NCBI RefSeq assembly: GCF_014649535.1
Contig: NZ_BMTF01000004.1
Coordinates: 238,900 to 302,899, forward strand
Reading direction: 5' to 3'
DNA from: Streptomyces gelaticus
Lineage (GTDB): Bacteria > Actinomycetota > Actinomycetes > Streptomycetales > Streptomycetaceae
Length of the DNA: 64,000 nucleotides
Shown here: piece after piece, positions 26,983-34,698 of the stretch
Numbering within the stretch: the stretch's first letter is position 1
Layout of the letters: every line of letters begins with the position of its first letter
Program-made: the position numbers and the translations under genes
Notes under the pieces: generated by a model
The model's database searches: none
What the model saw: only the letters and a program-made list of their open reading frames with translations
Told to the model about the DNA's origin: nothing

Positions 26983-27046
26983 GAAACTCCATGTCCTCAA
27001 AGTCGGTGGCAATTCCCGCCTGAATGAACATGAGAGTTCCTCGCAT
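26936..27046 (-). CDS. Putative leader peptide overlapping the ribosomal protection gene
   Basis: A 36-residue ORF (starting [13 protein letters not shown], ending SGACRRR) begins at an ATG preceded by AAAGGAG with ideal 7-nt spacing. It runs in the +1 frame relative to the resistance gene, ending at a TAA 47 nt inside it. Ribosome-protection genes such as tetM are known to have leader peptides that couple expression to ribosome stalling. The overlap here would let translating or stalled ribosomes expose the weaker GTG start. The ORF and ribosome-binding site are seen directly; the regulatory role is inferred. Confidence 0.5.
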   Translation of the reverse strand: MRGTLMFIQAGIATDFEDMEFRAHTESGNSGACRRR

Positions 27047-27086
27047 GATCCGCTCCTTTGTCGGTTGTCGGTCGACTTCAGCGGTG

Positions 27087-27115
27087 AGTACAGCAGAGGG
27101 AAAAAGCCCCGACAA
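27087..27115 (-). promoter_or_regulatory. Promoter of leader peptide/ribosomal protection operon
   Basis: On the minus strand TTGTCG (27115-27110) and TGTACT (27092-27087) are spaced exactly 17 nt. An 11-bp inverted repeat, TCGGTTGTCGG at 27061-27071 with CCGACAACCGA at 27109-27119, brackets the promoter: one arm overlaps the -35, the other lies in the transcribed leader. Confidence 0.5.
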
Positions 27116-27119
27116 CCGA

Positions 27120-27603
27120 TTTACCGGCCGCCGTGCCGCGCACATCCCGGCCCCGATGACAATCGGGTCAGCGGCGGCACATCGCCGGAACACGTACGCC
27201 ACCGAGCCGGAGCCGGGAGCTCCCATGCGGGAGATCCGGTCGGCCGCGGAACTCGCCCCCCGAGACGGGAGCGCCGCACGCCGCCCACCAACTCAACTAG
27301 TTTCATTGGCAGTTCAGCGGCACCGGGGAGCCGTCACGAAATGTGCGGCGACCGCGCCGCCACATGAACGCGGCCAGCAAACGGGTGGGCCCCCGCCACC
27401 CAAACCTCGCACGTCGCTGCGTGCAGTCCAACGGGTGATTATCGGCTCTATGCCACCCGAAGAGCCCATGGCGTAGCCCCAATGCCACCCGCCCCGATGG
27501 CGCGAATTCACTTTCTGCCTGACGGTGGATCACGTCGTCACTGTGCCACTCTGAGTCGACATCCCGTCACTCTGCGCAGTTACGACGGAAGGAATGTGTT
27601 CAG
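27120..27603. other. Long intergenic region upstream of the repeat protein
   Basis: About 480 bp without a supported gene between the leftward resistance operon and the rightward repeat-protein gene. It is less GC-biased than its neighbours (for example CAACTAGTTTCATTGGCAG near 27295). The right end supplies the repeat gene's promoter and a GGAAGG ribosome-binding site. No tRNA, IS end or att-like repeat was seen. Confidence 0.4.
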
Positions 27604-28833
27604 ATGCGCTCTGCCCGCACACTGTTCGCTTCGGCCGCTGTCACGGCGGTCCTCGCCATCACCGGCCCGTCCGCCTACGCCATGGTCGCGTCGGGCGACT
27701 CGGGCCACGACAACGGTTACTCGTCGTCGCACGGCGACAACCACGGAAAGTCCGACCACGGCGGCGACCGCGGCGACCGCGGTGACGACCGCGGCCGTGG
27801 CGGCGACGAAGGCAGCCGCGGCGGCGACGAAGGCAGCCGTGGCGGCGACGAAGGCAGCCGCGGCGGCGACGAGGGCGGCCGTGGCAGACCGAACGGCGGC
27901 GTGCGCGCCGGCGGTGGCTTCATGGCCGGCATCACCGCCGACGACGAGGGCGGCCGTGGCGGCCACCGCGGCGGCGACGAAGGTGGCCGCGGCGGCCACG
28001 GCGACGAGGGCGGTCGCGGCGGCGACCGTGGGGACCGTGGGGACGAAGGTGGCCGTGGCGGCGACCGCGGCGGCGACGAAGGCGGCCGTGGCGGCTACGG
28101 CGGCCGTGGCGGCTACGGCGGCCGTGGCGGCGACGAGGGCGGCCGTGGCGGCGACCGCGGCGGCGACGAAGGCGGCCGTGGCGGCTACGGCGGCCGTGGC
28201 GGCGACGAGGGCGGCCGCGGCGGCGGCCGTGGCGGCGACGAAGGCAGCCGCGGCGGCCAAGACGGTCCGCGTGGCGGTGTCCACACCGGCGGCGGCTTCA
28301 TGGCCTCCGTGATCACCGGTGACGACGAGGGCGGCCGGGACCACGACAAGGGCGGCAAGGGCGACCGTGGTGGCCACGGCGACGAGGGCGGCCGCGGCGG
28401 CGACCGCGGCCGTGGCGGCGACGAAGGTGGCCGCGGCGGCGACCGCGGCCGTGGCGGCGACGAAGGCGGCCGTGGCGGCGACCAGCCCCGTGGCGGCGTG
28501 CGCGCCGGTGGTGGCTTCATGGCCTCCGTGATCAGCGGTGACGAGGGTGGCCGTGGCGGCGACCGCGGCGGCGACGAAGGCGGCCGTGGCGGCTACGGCG
28601 ACGAGGGTGGCCGCGGCGGCGACGAAGGTGGCCGTGGTGGCTACGGCGGCCGTGGCGGCGACGAAGGCGGCCGTGGCGGCGACCAGCCCCGTGGCGGCGT
28701 GCGCGCCGGTGGTGGCGGCATGGCGATGACCGGTGGCGGTCTGGCCGCCGGCTCGGCGCTGCTGCTCGGTGGTGTCGGCGTCGGCGCGTACAAGCTGCGC
28801 CGCCGCCAGTCGACGGGTGGCGCGATGGCCTGA
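27604..28833 (+). CDS. Secreted Gly/Arg/Asp/Glu-repeat protein with C-terminal membrane anchor
   Basis: A 409-residue protein with a signal peptide ([26 protein letters not shown], cleavage near 26). Residues about 50-360 are made of GGRGGDE-type units with variants [12 protein letters not shown] and GSRGGDE: roughly half Gly, with balanced Arg and Asp/Glu. Four copies of a distinct module, P(R/N)GGV(R/H)(A/T)GGG(F/G)MA, begin at residues 96, 222, 295 and 362. The last leads into [29 protein letters not shown], a glycine-rich membrane segment with a basic stop, like a cell-wall sorting tail without LPxTG. A class F sortase is the next gene, so this is its likely substrate. GGAAGG precedes the ATG. 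Related Streptomyces proteins share the PRGGxxxGGG words, but such repeat expansion is striking. Confidence 0.85.
   Translation: MRSARTLFASAAVTAVLAITGPSAYAMVASGDSGHDNGYSSSHGDNHGKSDHGGDRGDRGDDRGRGGDEGSRGGDEGSRGGDEGSRGGDEGGRGRPNGGVRAGGGFMAGITADDEGGRGGHRGGDEGGRGGHGDEGGRGGDRGDRGDEGGRGGDRGGDEGGRGGYGGRGGYGGRGGDEGGRGGDRGGDEGGRGGYGGRGGDEGGRGGGRGGDEGSRGGQDGPRGGVHTGGGFMASVITGDDEGGRDHDKGGKGDRGGHGDEGGRGGDRGRGGDEGGRGGDRGRGGDEGGRGGDQPRGGVRAGGGFMASVISGDEGGRGGDRGGDEGGRGGYGDEGGRGGDEGGRGGYGGRGGDEGGRGGDQPRGGVRAGGGGMAMTGGGLAAGSALLLGGVGVGAYKLRRRQSTGGAMA
27790..28686 (+). repeat. Tandem-repeat array within the Gly/Arg/Asp protein gene
   Basis: Degenerate tandem units of about 18-24 nt built on GGCGGCCGTGGCGGCGACGA fill this stretch and are interrupted by module copies at 27889 and 28267 and again at 28486. 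Near-identical 60-120-nt blocks recur (for example around 28070-28140 and 28145-28215), the signature of slippage or unequal crossing-over. The composition keeps several frames open on both strands. Confidence 0.9.
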
Positions 28834-28864
28834 CCGGGCCAGGCACAGCCGGTCGATTCGCTGT

Positions 28865-28896
28865 CGCGGCCGCTGCCCCTCGGGGCGGCGGCCGCG
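28865..28896 (+). terminator. Hairpin after the repeat protein gene
   Basis: CGCGGCCGCTGCCCC (28865-28879) and GGGGCGGCGGCCGCG (28882-28896) pair over 15 bp with one T-G wobble and a 2-nt loop, 31 nt after the stop. It separates the repeat gene from the sortase gene, so the two may be transcribed unequally. Confidence 0.75.
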
Positions 28897-29044
28897 GCGG
28901 CTGCGTTTCCCCCCTGATAAACCCCGGATAAACCCCCGACACCCTCCTCCGTTCCCCCGCCTCCCCCGCTCTCCGCTCCTTCCCTCCCCTCCCTCTCCGC
29001 CGCTCCTCCCCCTTCAACACCGCACGACTGAAAGGCACGTTCCC

Positions 29045-29764
29045 ATGGCCGCCCCGCAGTCGACCGGCTCCACCCCCACCCGGACTGCCCCCCGAACCAC
29101 ATTGGGCCGCGCCTTGATGTGGCCCGCCGTGACAGCCGGGCTCGGCGTGCTCCTCATCTACAACTCTTTCGGCACCTCGGTCGACAACAAGCCGCTGGCC
29201 CCGCCCGCTGCCGTCTCGTCCCCCACCCCCGAGATCCTCGGCTCCCATGCCGCCCCCGCTCCCGTCACCTCGTCGAAGGCCACTGTCGGCCCGGCGATGT
29301 CCCGGTCCGTGCCGGCGCGGCTGCAGATCGCGACCATCGGCGTCAACGCACCCTTCACCGATCTGTCCCTCGGCCCCACCGGCCAGCTGGACGCACCGCC
29401 CGCCAACGACAACAACCTGGTCGGCTGGTACAAGGACGGCGTGACCCCCGGCGAGCGTGGTGCCGCGATCGTGGCGGGCCACGTCGACACGATGACCGGC
29501 CCGGCCGTCTTCCTCCAGCTCCGGTACCTCAAGCCCGGCGCCGAAATCGACATCACCCGCGCGGACGGCTCGGTCGCCACGTTCAAGGTCGACTCCGTCG
29601 AGCAGTTCAGCAAGGCGAAGTTCCCGGACGACCGGGTCTACGCAGACACCAACACCGCCCAGTTGCGCCTGATCACCTGCGGCGGCACGTACAACAAGAC
29701 GGCGAAGGACTACGAGGACAACGTGGTGGCCTTCGCCCACCTCGACTCCTTCAAGAACGGCTGA
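29045..29764 (+). CDS. Class F sortase
   Basis: A 239-residue membrane-anchored transpeptidase. It has an N-terminal transmembrane helix (LMWPAVTAGLGVLLIYNSFG, about residues 24-43), a Pro/Ala-rich linker, then the sortase beta-barrel. Catalytic His is in IVAGHVDT and Cys in LRLITCGGTYN; the third residue of the triad, Arg in other classes, is not clearly placed. The domain starts PARLQIATIGVNAPF and contains NLVGWYKDGVTPGERG, hallmarks of the actinobacterial E/F type. GAAAGG lies 10 nt before the ATG. It would cleave and attach a surface protein; the preceding repeat protein is the obvious candidate. Confidence 0.9.
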   Translation: MAAPQSTGSTPTRTAPRTTLGRALMWPAVTAGLGVLLIYNSFGTSVDNKPLAPPAAVSSPTPEILGSHAAPAPVTSSKATVGPAMSRSVPARLQIATIGVNAPFTDLSLGPTGQLDAPPANDNNLVGWYKDGVTPGERGAAIVAGHVDTMTGPAVFLQLRYLKPGAEIDITRADGSVATFKVDSVEQFSKAKFPDDRVYADTNTAQLRLITCGGTYNKTAKDYEDNVVAFAHLDSFKNG

Positions 29765-29820
29765 CCACCGGCACTCGCCGACGGTGCGGCACAACCATCC
29801 GCCCGGCCGCGGGGTCGTAC

Positions 29821-29853
29821 GGGGCAGTACGGAAGCTGGTTCCGTACTGCCCC
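29821..29853. terminator. Terminator between sortase and FG-GAP genes
   Basis: GGGGCAGTACGGAA (29821-29834) and TTCCGTACTGCCCC (29840-29853) form a perfect 14-bp stem with a GCTGG loop, ending 32 nt before the next start codon. It could also act as a 5' element of the next mRNA. Confidence 0.8.
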
Positions 29854-29885
29854 GACCCATGTCCCGAGCACCGGAGTTGATCGAC

Positions 29886-31397
29886 GTGCCCGTCCTCTCC
29901 CACCGCCGCAGGCTGGCGATCGCAACCGGCATCGCCCTGGTCGCCGGAGCCGTGGCCGCTCCGGCCGGCCATGCCGCAGTGCAGTCCTCCGCCCCGGTCG
30001 CGCAGCCGTCCGCCGCCGCGAGCGCTCCGAGCAGCAAGCGGCTGCACGACGACTTCAACGGCGACGGCTACCCGGACGTGGCCGTGGGCGCCCCCATGGC
30101 CGCCCTCGGCAACACGGAGGGCGGCGCGGGCGCCGTGAGTGTTCTCTTCGGCGGCCCCGGCGGCCTGTCCTCCGCCCACAAGCAGGTGCTGACCTGGCCG
30201 AACCGGCCGGGCATCAACCACCCGGAGGACGCCCGCTACGGCACGAACCTGCGCAGCGCCGACCTGGACAAGGACGGCTACGCGGATCTCGTCGGCCGGC
30301 TCTGGGGCACCACGACCGACGGCGACCAGGGCACCGTGCTGGCCGTCAACTGGGGCGGTCCGTCCGGCCTTTCGAAGAACGCCACGCTTCTGAAGCCTGT
30401 CCCCGGCGACCAGCGCGACGGCACCGGCGACCTGGCCGTGGGCGATGTGGACGGTGACGGCATCGCCGACATCGCGGTGGGCGACGTACGGCGCGGCGGA
30501 CACATCCTGCACGGCCCGATCAGCCGCACCGGCCAGTGGAGCAGGGTCGGTTCGTTCTCGGTCGACGGCACGGCCGTGCTCGACACCTCGGAGATCGCGG
30601 TGGGTGACGTGACCGGCGACGGCGTCGGCGATCTGGTCATCCTGGGCTTCGGTCCGGGCGACCCGTGGCAGCAGCACACGTACCTGCTGAGGGGCAGTCG
30701 CACCGGTTTCGCCGCCCCGGTCGAGGTCAAGGACGCGGCCGGCGCCGGTGTCGGCGGCACCGCCGTGGGCATCGCCGACCTGGACAAGGACGGCCACGGG
30801 GACATCGTCGTCGGGCGCGGCGACGAGTGGGCGCAGGTGGACACCCCCGTGAAGAAGGGCGGCTCGCTCTTCATCTCGTACGGCGGCCCGAAGGGGCAGA
30901 GCACGACCCGCAAGCCCGTCTGGATCAACCAGGACACCGAAGGCGTCTCGGGCACGGCGGAGTTCCACGACCGCATGGGCTACAGCCTGGCGCTGGGCGA
31001 CACGAACGGCGACGGCTACCCCGACATCGCCACGGGCCTGCCGAACGAGCGGATCAACGGCATCTCCGACGCCGGACGGGTCCTGGTGCTCAAGGGCGGC
31101 CCGAAGGGCGTGAGCGGCGCGGGTTCCAAGGAGTTCGGCCAGTACACGGCCGGGGTTCCGGGCGTCGCCGAGGCGGGCGACCAATTCGGCGCGGCCCTCG
31201 CACTGGGCGACTACGACGGCAAGGGCCGTACGGAGATGGTGGTCGGCGCCCCGACGGAGAACAGCAGCAGGGGCGCCCTGTGGATCTTCGGTACGGACGC
31301 CACGGGCGTCATCGCCAAGGGCTCCGTCTCGTTCGGCGCGGCCACGATCGGCGCCCCGACCGGCCCGTCCCGCTTCAGCCAGACGCTGACGGACTGA
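29886..31397 (+). CDS. Secreted FG-GAP (integrin-alpha-like) seven-bladed propeller protein
   Basis: A 503-residue exported protein. The signal peptide RRRLAIATGIALVAGAVAAPAGHA is followed by an Ala/Ser linker. Then come seven FG-GAP repeats with Ca-binding loops of the D-x-[DN]-x-D-G type: DDFNGDGYPD, ADLDKDGYAD, GDVDGDGIAD, GDVTGDGVGD, ADLDKDGHGD, GDTNGDGYPD and the degenerate GDYDGKGRTE. Seven repeats match one complete beta-propeller. A CGGAG about 10 nt upstream supports GTG 29886. Extracellular role (adhesion, carbohydrate or phospholipase-type activity) cannot be told; no catalytic domain is attached. Confidence 0.87.
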   Translation: MPVLSHRRRLAIATGIALVAGAVAAPAGHAAVQSSAPVAQPSAAASAPSSKRLHDDFNGDGYPDVAVGAPMAALGNTEGGAGAVSVLFGGPGGLSSAHKQVLTWPNRPGINHPEDARYGTNLRSADLDKDGYADLVGRLWGTTTDGDQGTVLAVNWGGPSGLSKNATLLKPVPGDQRDGTGDLAVGDVDGDGIADIAVGDVRRGGHILHGPISRTGQWSRVGSFSVDGTAVLDTSEIAVGDVTGDGVGDLVILGFGPGDPWQQHTYLLRGSRTGFAAPVEVKDAAGAGVGGTAVGIADLDKDGHGDIVVGRGDEWAQVDTPVKKGGSLFISYGGPKGQSTTRKPVWINQDTEGVSGTAEFHDRMGYSLALGDTNGDGYPDIATGLPNERINGISDAGRVLVLKGGPKGVSGAGSKEFGQYTAGVPGVAEAGDQFGAALALGDYDGKGRTEMVVGAPTENSSRGALWIFGTDATGVIAKGSVSFGAATIGAPTGPSRFSQTLTD

Positions 31398-31690
31398 CCG
31401 CACGGACCCGTCGGAAGGTACGAGGTGGAGTGGTCGGGCGGGCGACCCGCCGCCCGCCCGCCCCGATCCGCGAAGCGTCCTCGGTCGGCGGAGCGGTGGG
31501 CCGGCCGGGCGGGGCGTCCGCGCCCCAGGAAATGAGGACGCGCAGGGCTGCCGCCCGCACACGCAGGGTCTCCTCGGGCGTGAACGGCGGGCTGCTTCTC
31601 CTCGACCCGTGGGGCGAGTTCGTCGAGGCCCACCGCAGCGACTCCGGCGTTGCCGTACCGGGGAGTTGGGCCGTACCGACGCAACTACAG
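31398..31690. other. Intergenic region with no supported gene
   Basis: About 290 bp between the FG-GAP gene and the TetR operator. Frames are open on both strands but none has a ribosome-binding site, family match or conserved-looking content. It may contain decayed sequence or a long 5' leader. Confidence 0.35.
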
Positions 31691-31706
31691 TGGACTCCAC
31701 AGTCCA
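31691..31706. promoter_or_regulatory. Putative TetR autoregulatory operator
   Basis: The 16-bp inverted repeat TGGACTCCACAGTCCA lies just upstream of the AAGGAGG of the TetR gene. The same TGGAC-N5-AGTCCA pattern recurs at 32819-32834 beyond the adjacent SDR remnant. Confidence 0.6.
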
Positions 31707-31723
31707 TTCCAAGGAGGCGGATC

Positions 31724-32332
31724 GTGCGCGGGGAGCTGACGGCGAAGGGGAGGGCGACGCGACGCAGGATCGTCGAGGGGGCTGCGGCGGTGCTGCGGGA
31801 GAGGGGCGTCGCTTCGGCGACGCTGGACGACATCATGGCGCGGACCGGCACCAGCAAGAGTCAGCTGTTCCACTACTTCCCGGCCGGCAAGGACGAACTG
31901 CTCCTCGCGGTCGCCCGGTTCGAGGCGGACCGCGTCCTGGAGGACCAGCAGCCGTATCTGGGCTGCCTGGACTCGTGGGAGGCCTGGGAGCGATGGCGGG
32001 ACGTGGTGATCGAGCGCTACGAGGCCCAGGGAGACGAATGCCCGCTGGGATCGCTCTTCTTCCAGGTCGGGCGCTCGACCCCCGGCGCGCGGGCGATCGT
32101 GAGCGAACTGATGCGCCGCTGGCAGGAGAGCCTGGCGGCGGGGATCCGGTCGCTCCAGGCCACCGGCCGACTTCCCGCCGGGCTCGATGTCGACGCCAGG
32201 TCCGCCGCACTGCTGGCCGCGATCCAGGGCGGCGTGTCGATCCTGCTGTCGACGGGGCAGTCCACCCACCTGCGCGCCGCTCTCGACCTGGGGATCACGG
32301 ACCTGCGCCGCGCGGGCGAGGCGATGCGGTGA
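31724..32332 (+). CDS. TetR/AcrR-family regulator
   Basis: A 202-residue one-component repressor. The N-terminal helix-turn-helix is KGRATRRRIVEGAAAVLRERGVASATLDDIMARTGTSKSQLFHYFPAGKDELLLAV. The C-terminal ligand/dimer domain contains DECPLGSLFFQVGRSTPGARAIVSELMRRWQESLAAGI, the pattern of the TetR_C LmrA/YxaF-like group. GTG 31724 is preceded by an ideal AAGGAGG. It is convergent with an SDR remnant, and both have the same inverted repeat upstream, suggesting it once controlled that oxidoreductase. Confidence 0.9.
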   Translation: MRGELTAKGRATRRRIVEGAAAVLRERGVASATLDDIMARTGTSKSQLFHYFPAGKDELLLAVARFEADRVLEDQQPYLGCLDSWEAWERWRDVVIERYEAQGDECPLGSLFFQVGRSTPGARAIVSELMRRWQESLAAGIRSLQATGRLPAGLDVDARSAALLAAIQGGVSILLSTGQSTHLRAALDLGITDLRRAGEAMR

Positions 32333-32399
32333 CCCTGCGCCCGGACGGGTCACGCCCCGGCCCCGGCGCGGGCCTTCCCGCCCGGGGCGACGCGGCGCG

Positions 32400-32702
32400 T
32401 CAGCCGGCGATGACGGCAGCGGCGGTGCGGCCGCCGTCGACGTCGAGCACGATGCCGTGCACGAAGTCCGGCCCGTCACCGGCCAGGTAGACAGCGGCGT
32501 TCGCGATGGAATCAGGGGTTCCCATCCGGCCTGCGGGGGTCCCCCTCATCATGACCTCGCCGGGGTGGACCTCGCCGGGTGTGGGCGTGAGCACGACGCC
32601 CGGCGAGATCGCGTTCACACGAACGCCCTGAGGCCCGAACTCCGCCGCCCAGGCCCGGGGTCCCGTCACCAGGGCGGTCTTGCCCTCAAGGCGCATAGAC
32701 AT
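32400..32702 (-). pseudogene. Short-chain dehydrogenase/reductase with in-frame internal deletion
   Basis: A 100-residue ORF fuses the first strand of an SDR (MRLEGKTALVTG) directly to the C-terminal third (RAWAAEFGPQGVRVNAISPGVVLTPTPGE ... GRMGTPDSIANAAVYLAGDGPDFVHGIVLDVDGG). The glycine-rich TGxxxGIG cofactor loop, NAAG strand and catalytic Ser-Tyr-Lys are all missing, about 150 residues compared with normal 250-residue SDRs. The junction is near 32660 and the frame is intact, so this is a clean in-frame deletion rather than a frameshift. ATGGAG lies 6 nt before ATG 32702. It cannot bind NAD(P) or catalyse; probably a remnant. Confidence 0.8.
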
Positions 32703-32818
32703 GGTCCACTCCATCGCTTGGTTCTCCGCTACGAACCCGCACGACCGAACCGCATACCGCGTCCGACCGGCCGGAGCCCCGGACGACCGGGGCGAGTGCC
32801 ACTGTGCGACGACAAAAA

Positions 32819-32834
32819 TGGACCCGCAAGTCCA
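32819..32834. promoter_or_regulatory. Second copy of the TetR-type operator
   Basis: TGGACCCGCAAGTCCA has the same TGGAC-N5-AGTCCA form and 16-bp length as the site before the TetR gene at 31691-31706. It lies about 117 bp upstream of the SDR remnant. Confidence 0.5.
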
Positions 32835-32905
32835 AAACTTCCACCTCGAAGTCGGACCTGGCTCAGCGAATCCCCCCTGAGCCCGCCCGGTCCGAGCGGA
32901 GCGGG

Positions 32906-33517
32906 CTACAGCCAGCCCTTCTCGCGGGCGATGCGGACCGCCTCCGCGCGGTTGCGGGCGGCCAGTTTCTGGATGGCCATGGAGAGGTAGTTACGGACCG
33001 TTCCCTGGGACAGGTGGAGTGCGGCGGCGATCTCCGCGTTGGTGGAGCCGTCCGCCGCTGTGCGCAGTACGTCGCGTTCGCGGTCGGTCAGGGGGCTGGC
33101 GCCGTCGGCCAGGGCCGCTGCCGCCAGCGTGGGGTCGATGACTCGCTCGCCGGCGAGCACCTTCCGTACCGCTGCGGCCAGTTGGGAGGCCGGGGCGTCC
33201 TTCACCAGGAAGGCGTCGGCGCCCGATTCCATGGCCCGGCGCAGGTAGCCGGGGCGGCCGAAGGTGGTGACGACGACGACCTTCACGGCCGGAAGTTCGC
33301 GTCGCAGGGCCGCTGCCGCCTCGATACCCGTCATTCCCGGCATCTCGATGTCCAGGAGCGCCACGTCGATGTCGTGCTCGCGGGCGGCGGTCAGCACCTC
33401 GTCGCCGCGGGCGACCTGGGCCACGACCTCGATGTCGGGTTCCAGGCCCAGGAGTGCCGCGAGGGCCTCGCGCACCATGGACTGGTCCTCGGCGAGGAGG
33501 AGTCTGATCATGCTCAT
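32906..33517 (-). CDS. NarL/LuxR-type response regulator (DesR-like)
   Basis: A 203-residue two-component regulator. The receiver domain has the acidic pocket at LLLAEDQ (10-11), phosphoacceptor Asp56 in VALLDIEMPGMTG, Thr in VVVVTTFGRPGYLRRAMESGADAFLVKDAP, and the conserved Lys. The C-terminal LuxR helix-turn-helix is LTDRERDVLRTAADGSTNAEIAAALHLSQGTVRNYLSMAIQKL. Its ATG overlaps the kinase stop (ATGA). It is last in an operon with an ABC-2 exporter and sensor kinase, the layout of the DesK/DesR membrane-fluidity and lipid/antibiotic-export modules. The palindrome at 36442 is its likely target. Confidence 0.92.
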   Translation of the reverse strand: MSMIRLLLAEDQSMVREALAALLGLEPDIEVVAQVARGDEVLTAAREHDIDVALLDIEMPGMTGIEAAAALRRELPAVKVVVVTTFGRPGYLRRAMESGADAFLVKDAPASQLAAAVRKVLAGERVIDPTLAAAALADGASPLTDRERDVLRTAADGSTNAEIAAALHLSQGTVRNYLSMAIQKLAARNRAEAVRIAREKGWL

Positions 33518-34698
33518 TCCGTGGATCCTAGGCCGGATTCGAGCGGGACGGTCAGGGTCAGGGTGAAGCCTTTGCCCGAACCGGAGGCGGAGCCGCCCGC
33601 CCCGGTGGCCAGCGTGCCGTCGACCGTGGCGAGGCGTTCGCCCATGCCGGTGAGGCCGTTGCCCGGCTTGGTGCCCGAGGGGCCGACGCCGTCGTCTGAG
33701 ACGGCGAGTTCGAGGCGCTTGCCGTCCAGGGTCTGGCGGATGGTGAGCGTGATCGTGCAATGGCGGGCACCACTGTGGCGTACGACGTTGGTGACGGCTT
33801 CCCGCAGCGCCCAGGCGAGCGCCTCCTCCGGCTTCTCGGGGAGGTCGTCGGGGGCCTCGGCCGGGACGTCGGCGGTGATGCCCGCGGCGGCGAGTGCGGT
33901 ACGGGCGCCCGCGAGTTCGCCGGGGAGGGTCGGGCGGCGATAGCCGGTGACCGCGCCGCGTACGTCGATCAGGGCCTGGCGGCTGACCTGTTCGATGTCC
34001 GCGACCTGGGCGGCCGCCTGTTCCGGGTGGCCGGGAAGCATCCGGCCGGCCAGCTCGCTCTTGAGCGTGATCAGGGAGAGCGAGTGGCCGAGCAGGTCGT
34101 GCAGATCGCGGGCGAGCCTGAGCCGTTCCTCGTTGGCGGCGAGCTGGGCGACGGTGGCGCGGGCCTCGCGCAGCTCGATCGTCGTACGGATCAACTGCCG
34201 TACGCCGGTCATCGAGAACCCGCCGAGCAGCGCGGGGAAGATCAGGGCGGTGATGATCTCGCGGGGGTGGTCGCTGGCCAGGCCCATGAGGACCAGGACC
34301 GCCGCGACGGCGGGGATCAGCCAACGGGCCGTCCGCAGCGGCAAGGTGGCGCCGACGGAGACCGACACGTACACGAAGAGGACCAGCCACGCCGTACCGA
34401 GCGTCAGGGTGAGGACGACGGACAGGGCGCCGAGGAAGGCGATCGCGGAATGGACGACAGGGCGGTCCAGGGGCTTGGACGTGTGGCGGAAGACCAGGAG
34501 CAGATAGGCCCCGACGAAGGTCAGCAGGCCGAGCGCGCCGAGCACCGTTGCCCAGGGGGTGTGGTTGCCGTCGGTCAGGTCCTTGACCGGGGCGCCCATG
34601 AACGCGAGCCAGATGCCGATCCAGAACAGCTTGATCCAGACCTGCTTGCGGTGCGTGGGCGGGCGCCCGATGCCCACGGGCGTCTCGTCGTCGTTCAC
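33514..34698 (-). CDS. Sensor histidine kinase (DesK-like, HisKA_3)
   Basis: A 394-residue membrane kinase. Five or six hydrophobic helices occupy residues about 18-175. The dimerisation/phosphoacceptor motif LRLARDLHDLLGHSLSLITLKSELAGRM has the H-box His (about residue 212). The HATPase domain contains ALREAVTNVVRHSGA (N box), VSDDGVGPSGTKPGNGLTGMGERL (G boxes). There is no large extracellular sensor, so the membrane part itself probably senses lipid state or a membrane-active compound. GTG start overlaps the permease stop (GTGA), and ATGA joins it to the regulator. Confidence 0.92.
   Translation of the reverse strand: MNDDETPVGIGRPPTHRKQVWIKLFWIGIWLAFMGAPVKDLTDGNHTPWATVLGALGLLTFVGAYLLLVFRHTSKPLDRPVVHSAIAFLGALSVVLTLTLGTAWLVLFVYVSVSVGATLPLRTARWLIPAVAAVLVLMGLASDHPREIITALIFPALLGGFSMTGVRQLIRTTIELREARATVAQLAANEERLRLARDLHDLLGHSLSLITLKSELAGRMLPGHPEQAAAQVADIEQVSRQALIDVRGAVTGYRRPTLPGELAGARTALAAAGITADVPAEAPDDLPEKPEEALAWALREAVTNVVRHSGARHCTITLTIRQTLDGKRLELAVSDDGVGPSGTKPGNGLTGMGERLATVDGTLATGAGGSASGSGKGFTLTLTVPLESGLGSTE

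Noticed and set aside
27482..28377. Long Ala/Thr-rich and Val/Ala-rich ORFs in other frames of the repeat region on both strands
   Set aside because: They are by-products of the repeat composition. Only the plus frame from 27604 has a ribosome-binding site, signal peptide and meaningful C terminus.
27790..28686. CRISPR-like array
   Set aside because: The repeats are coding, contiguous and lack unique spacers; no cas genes are nearby.
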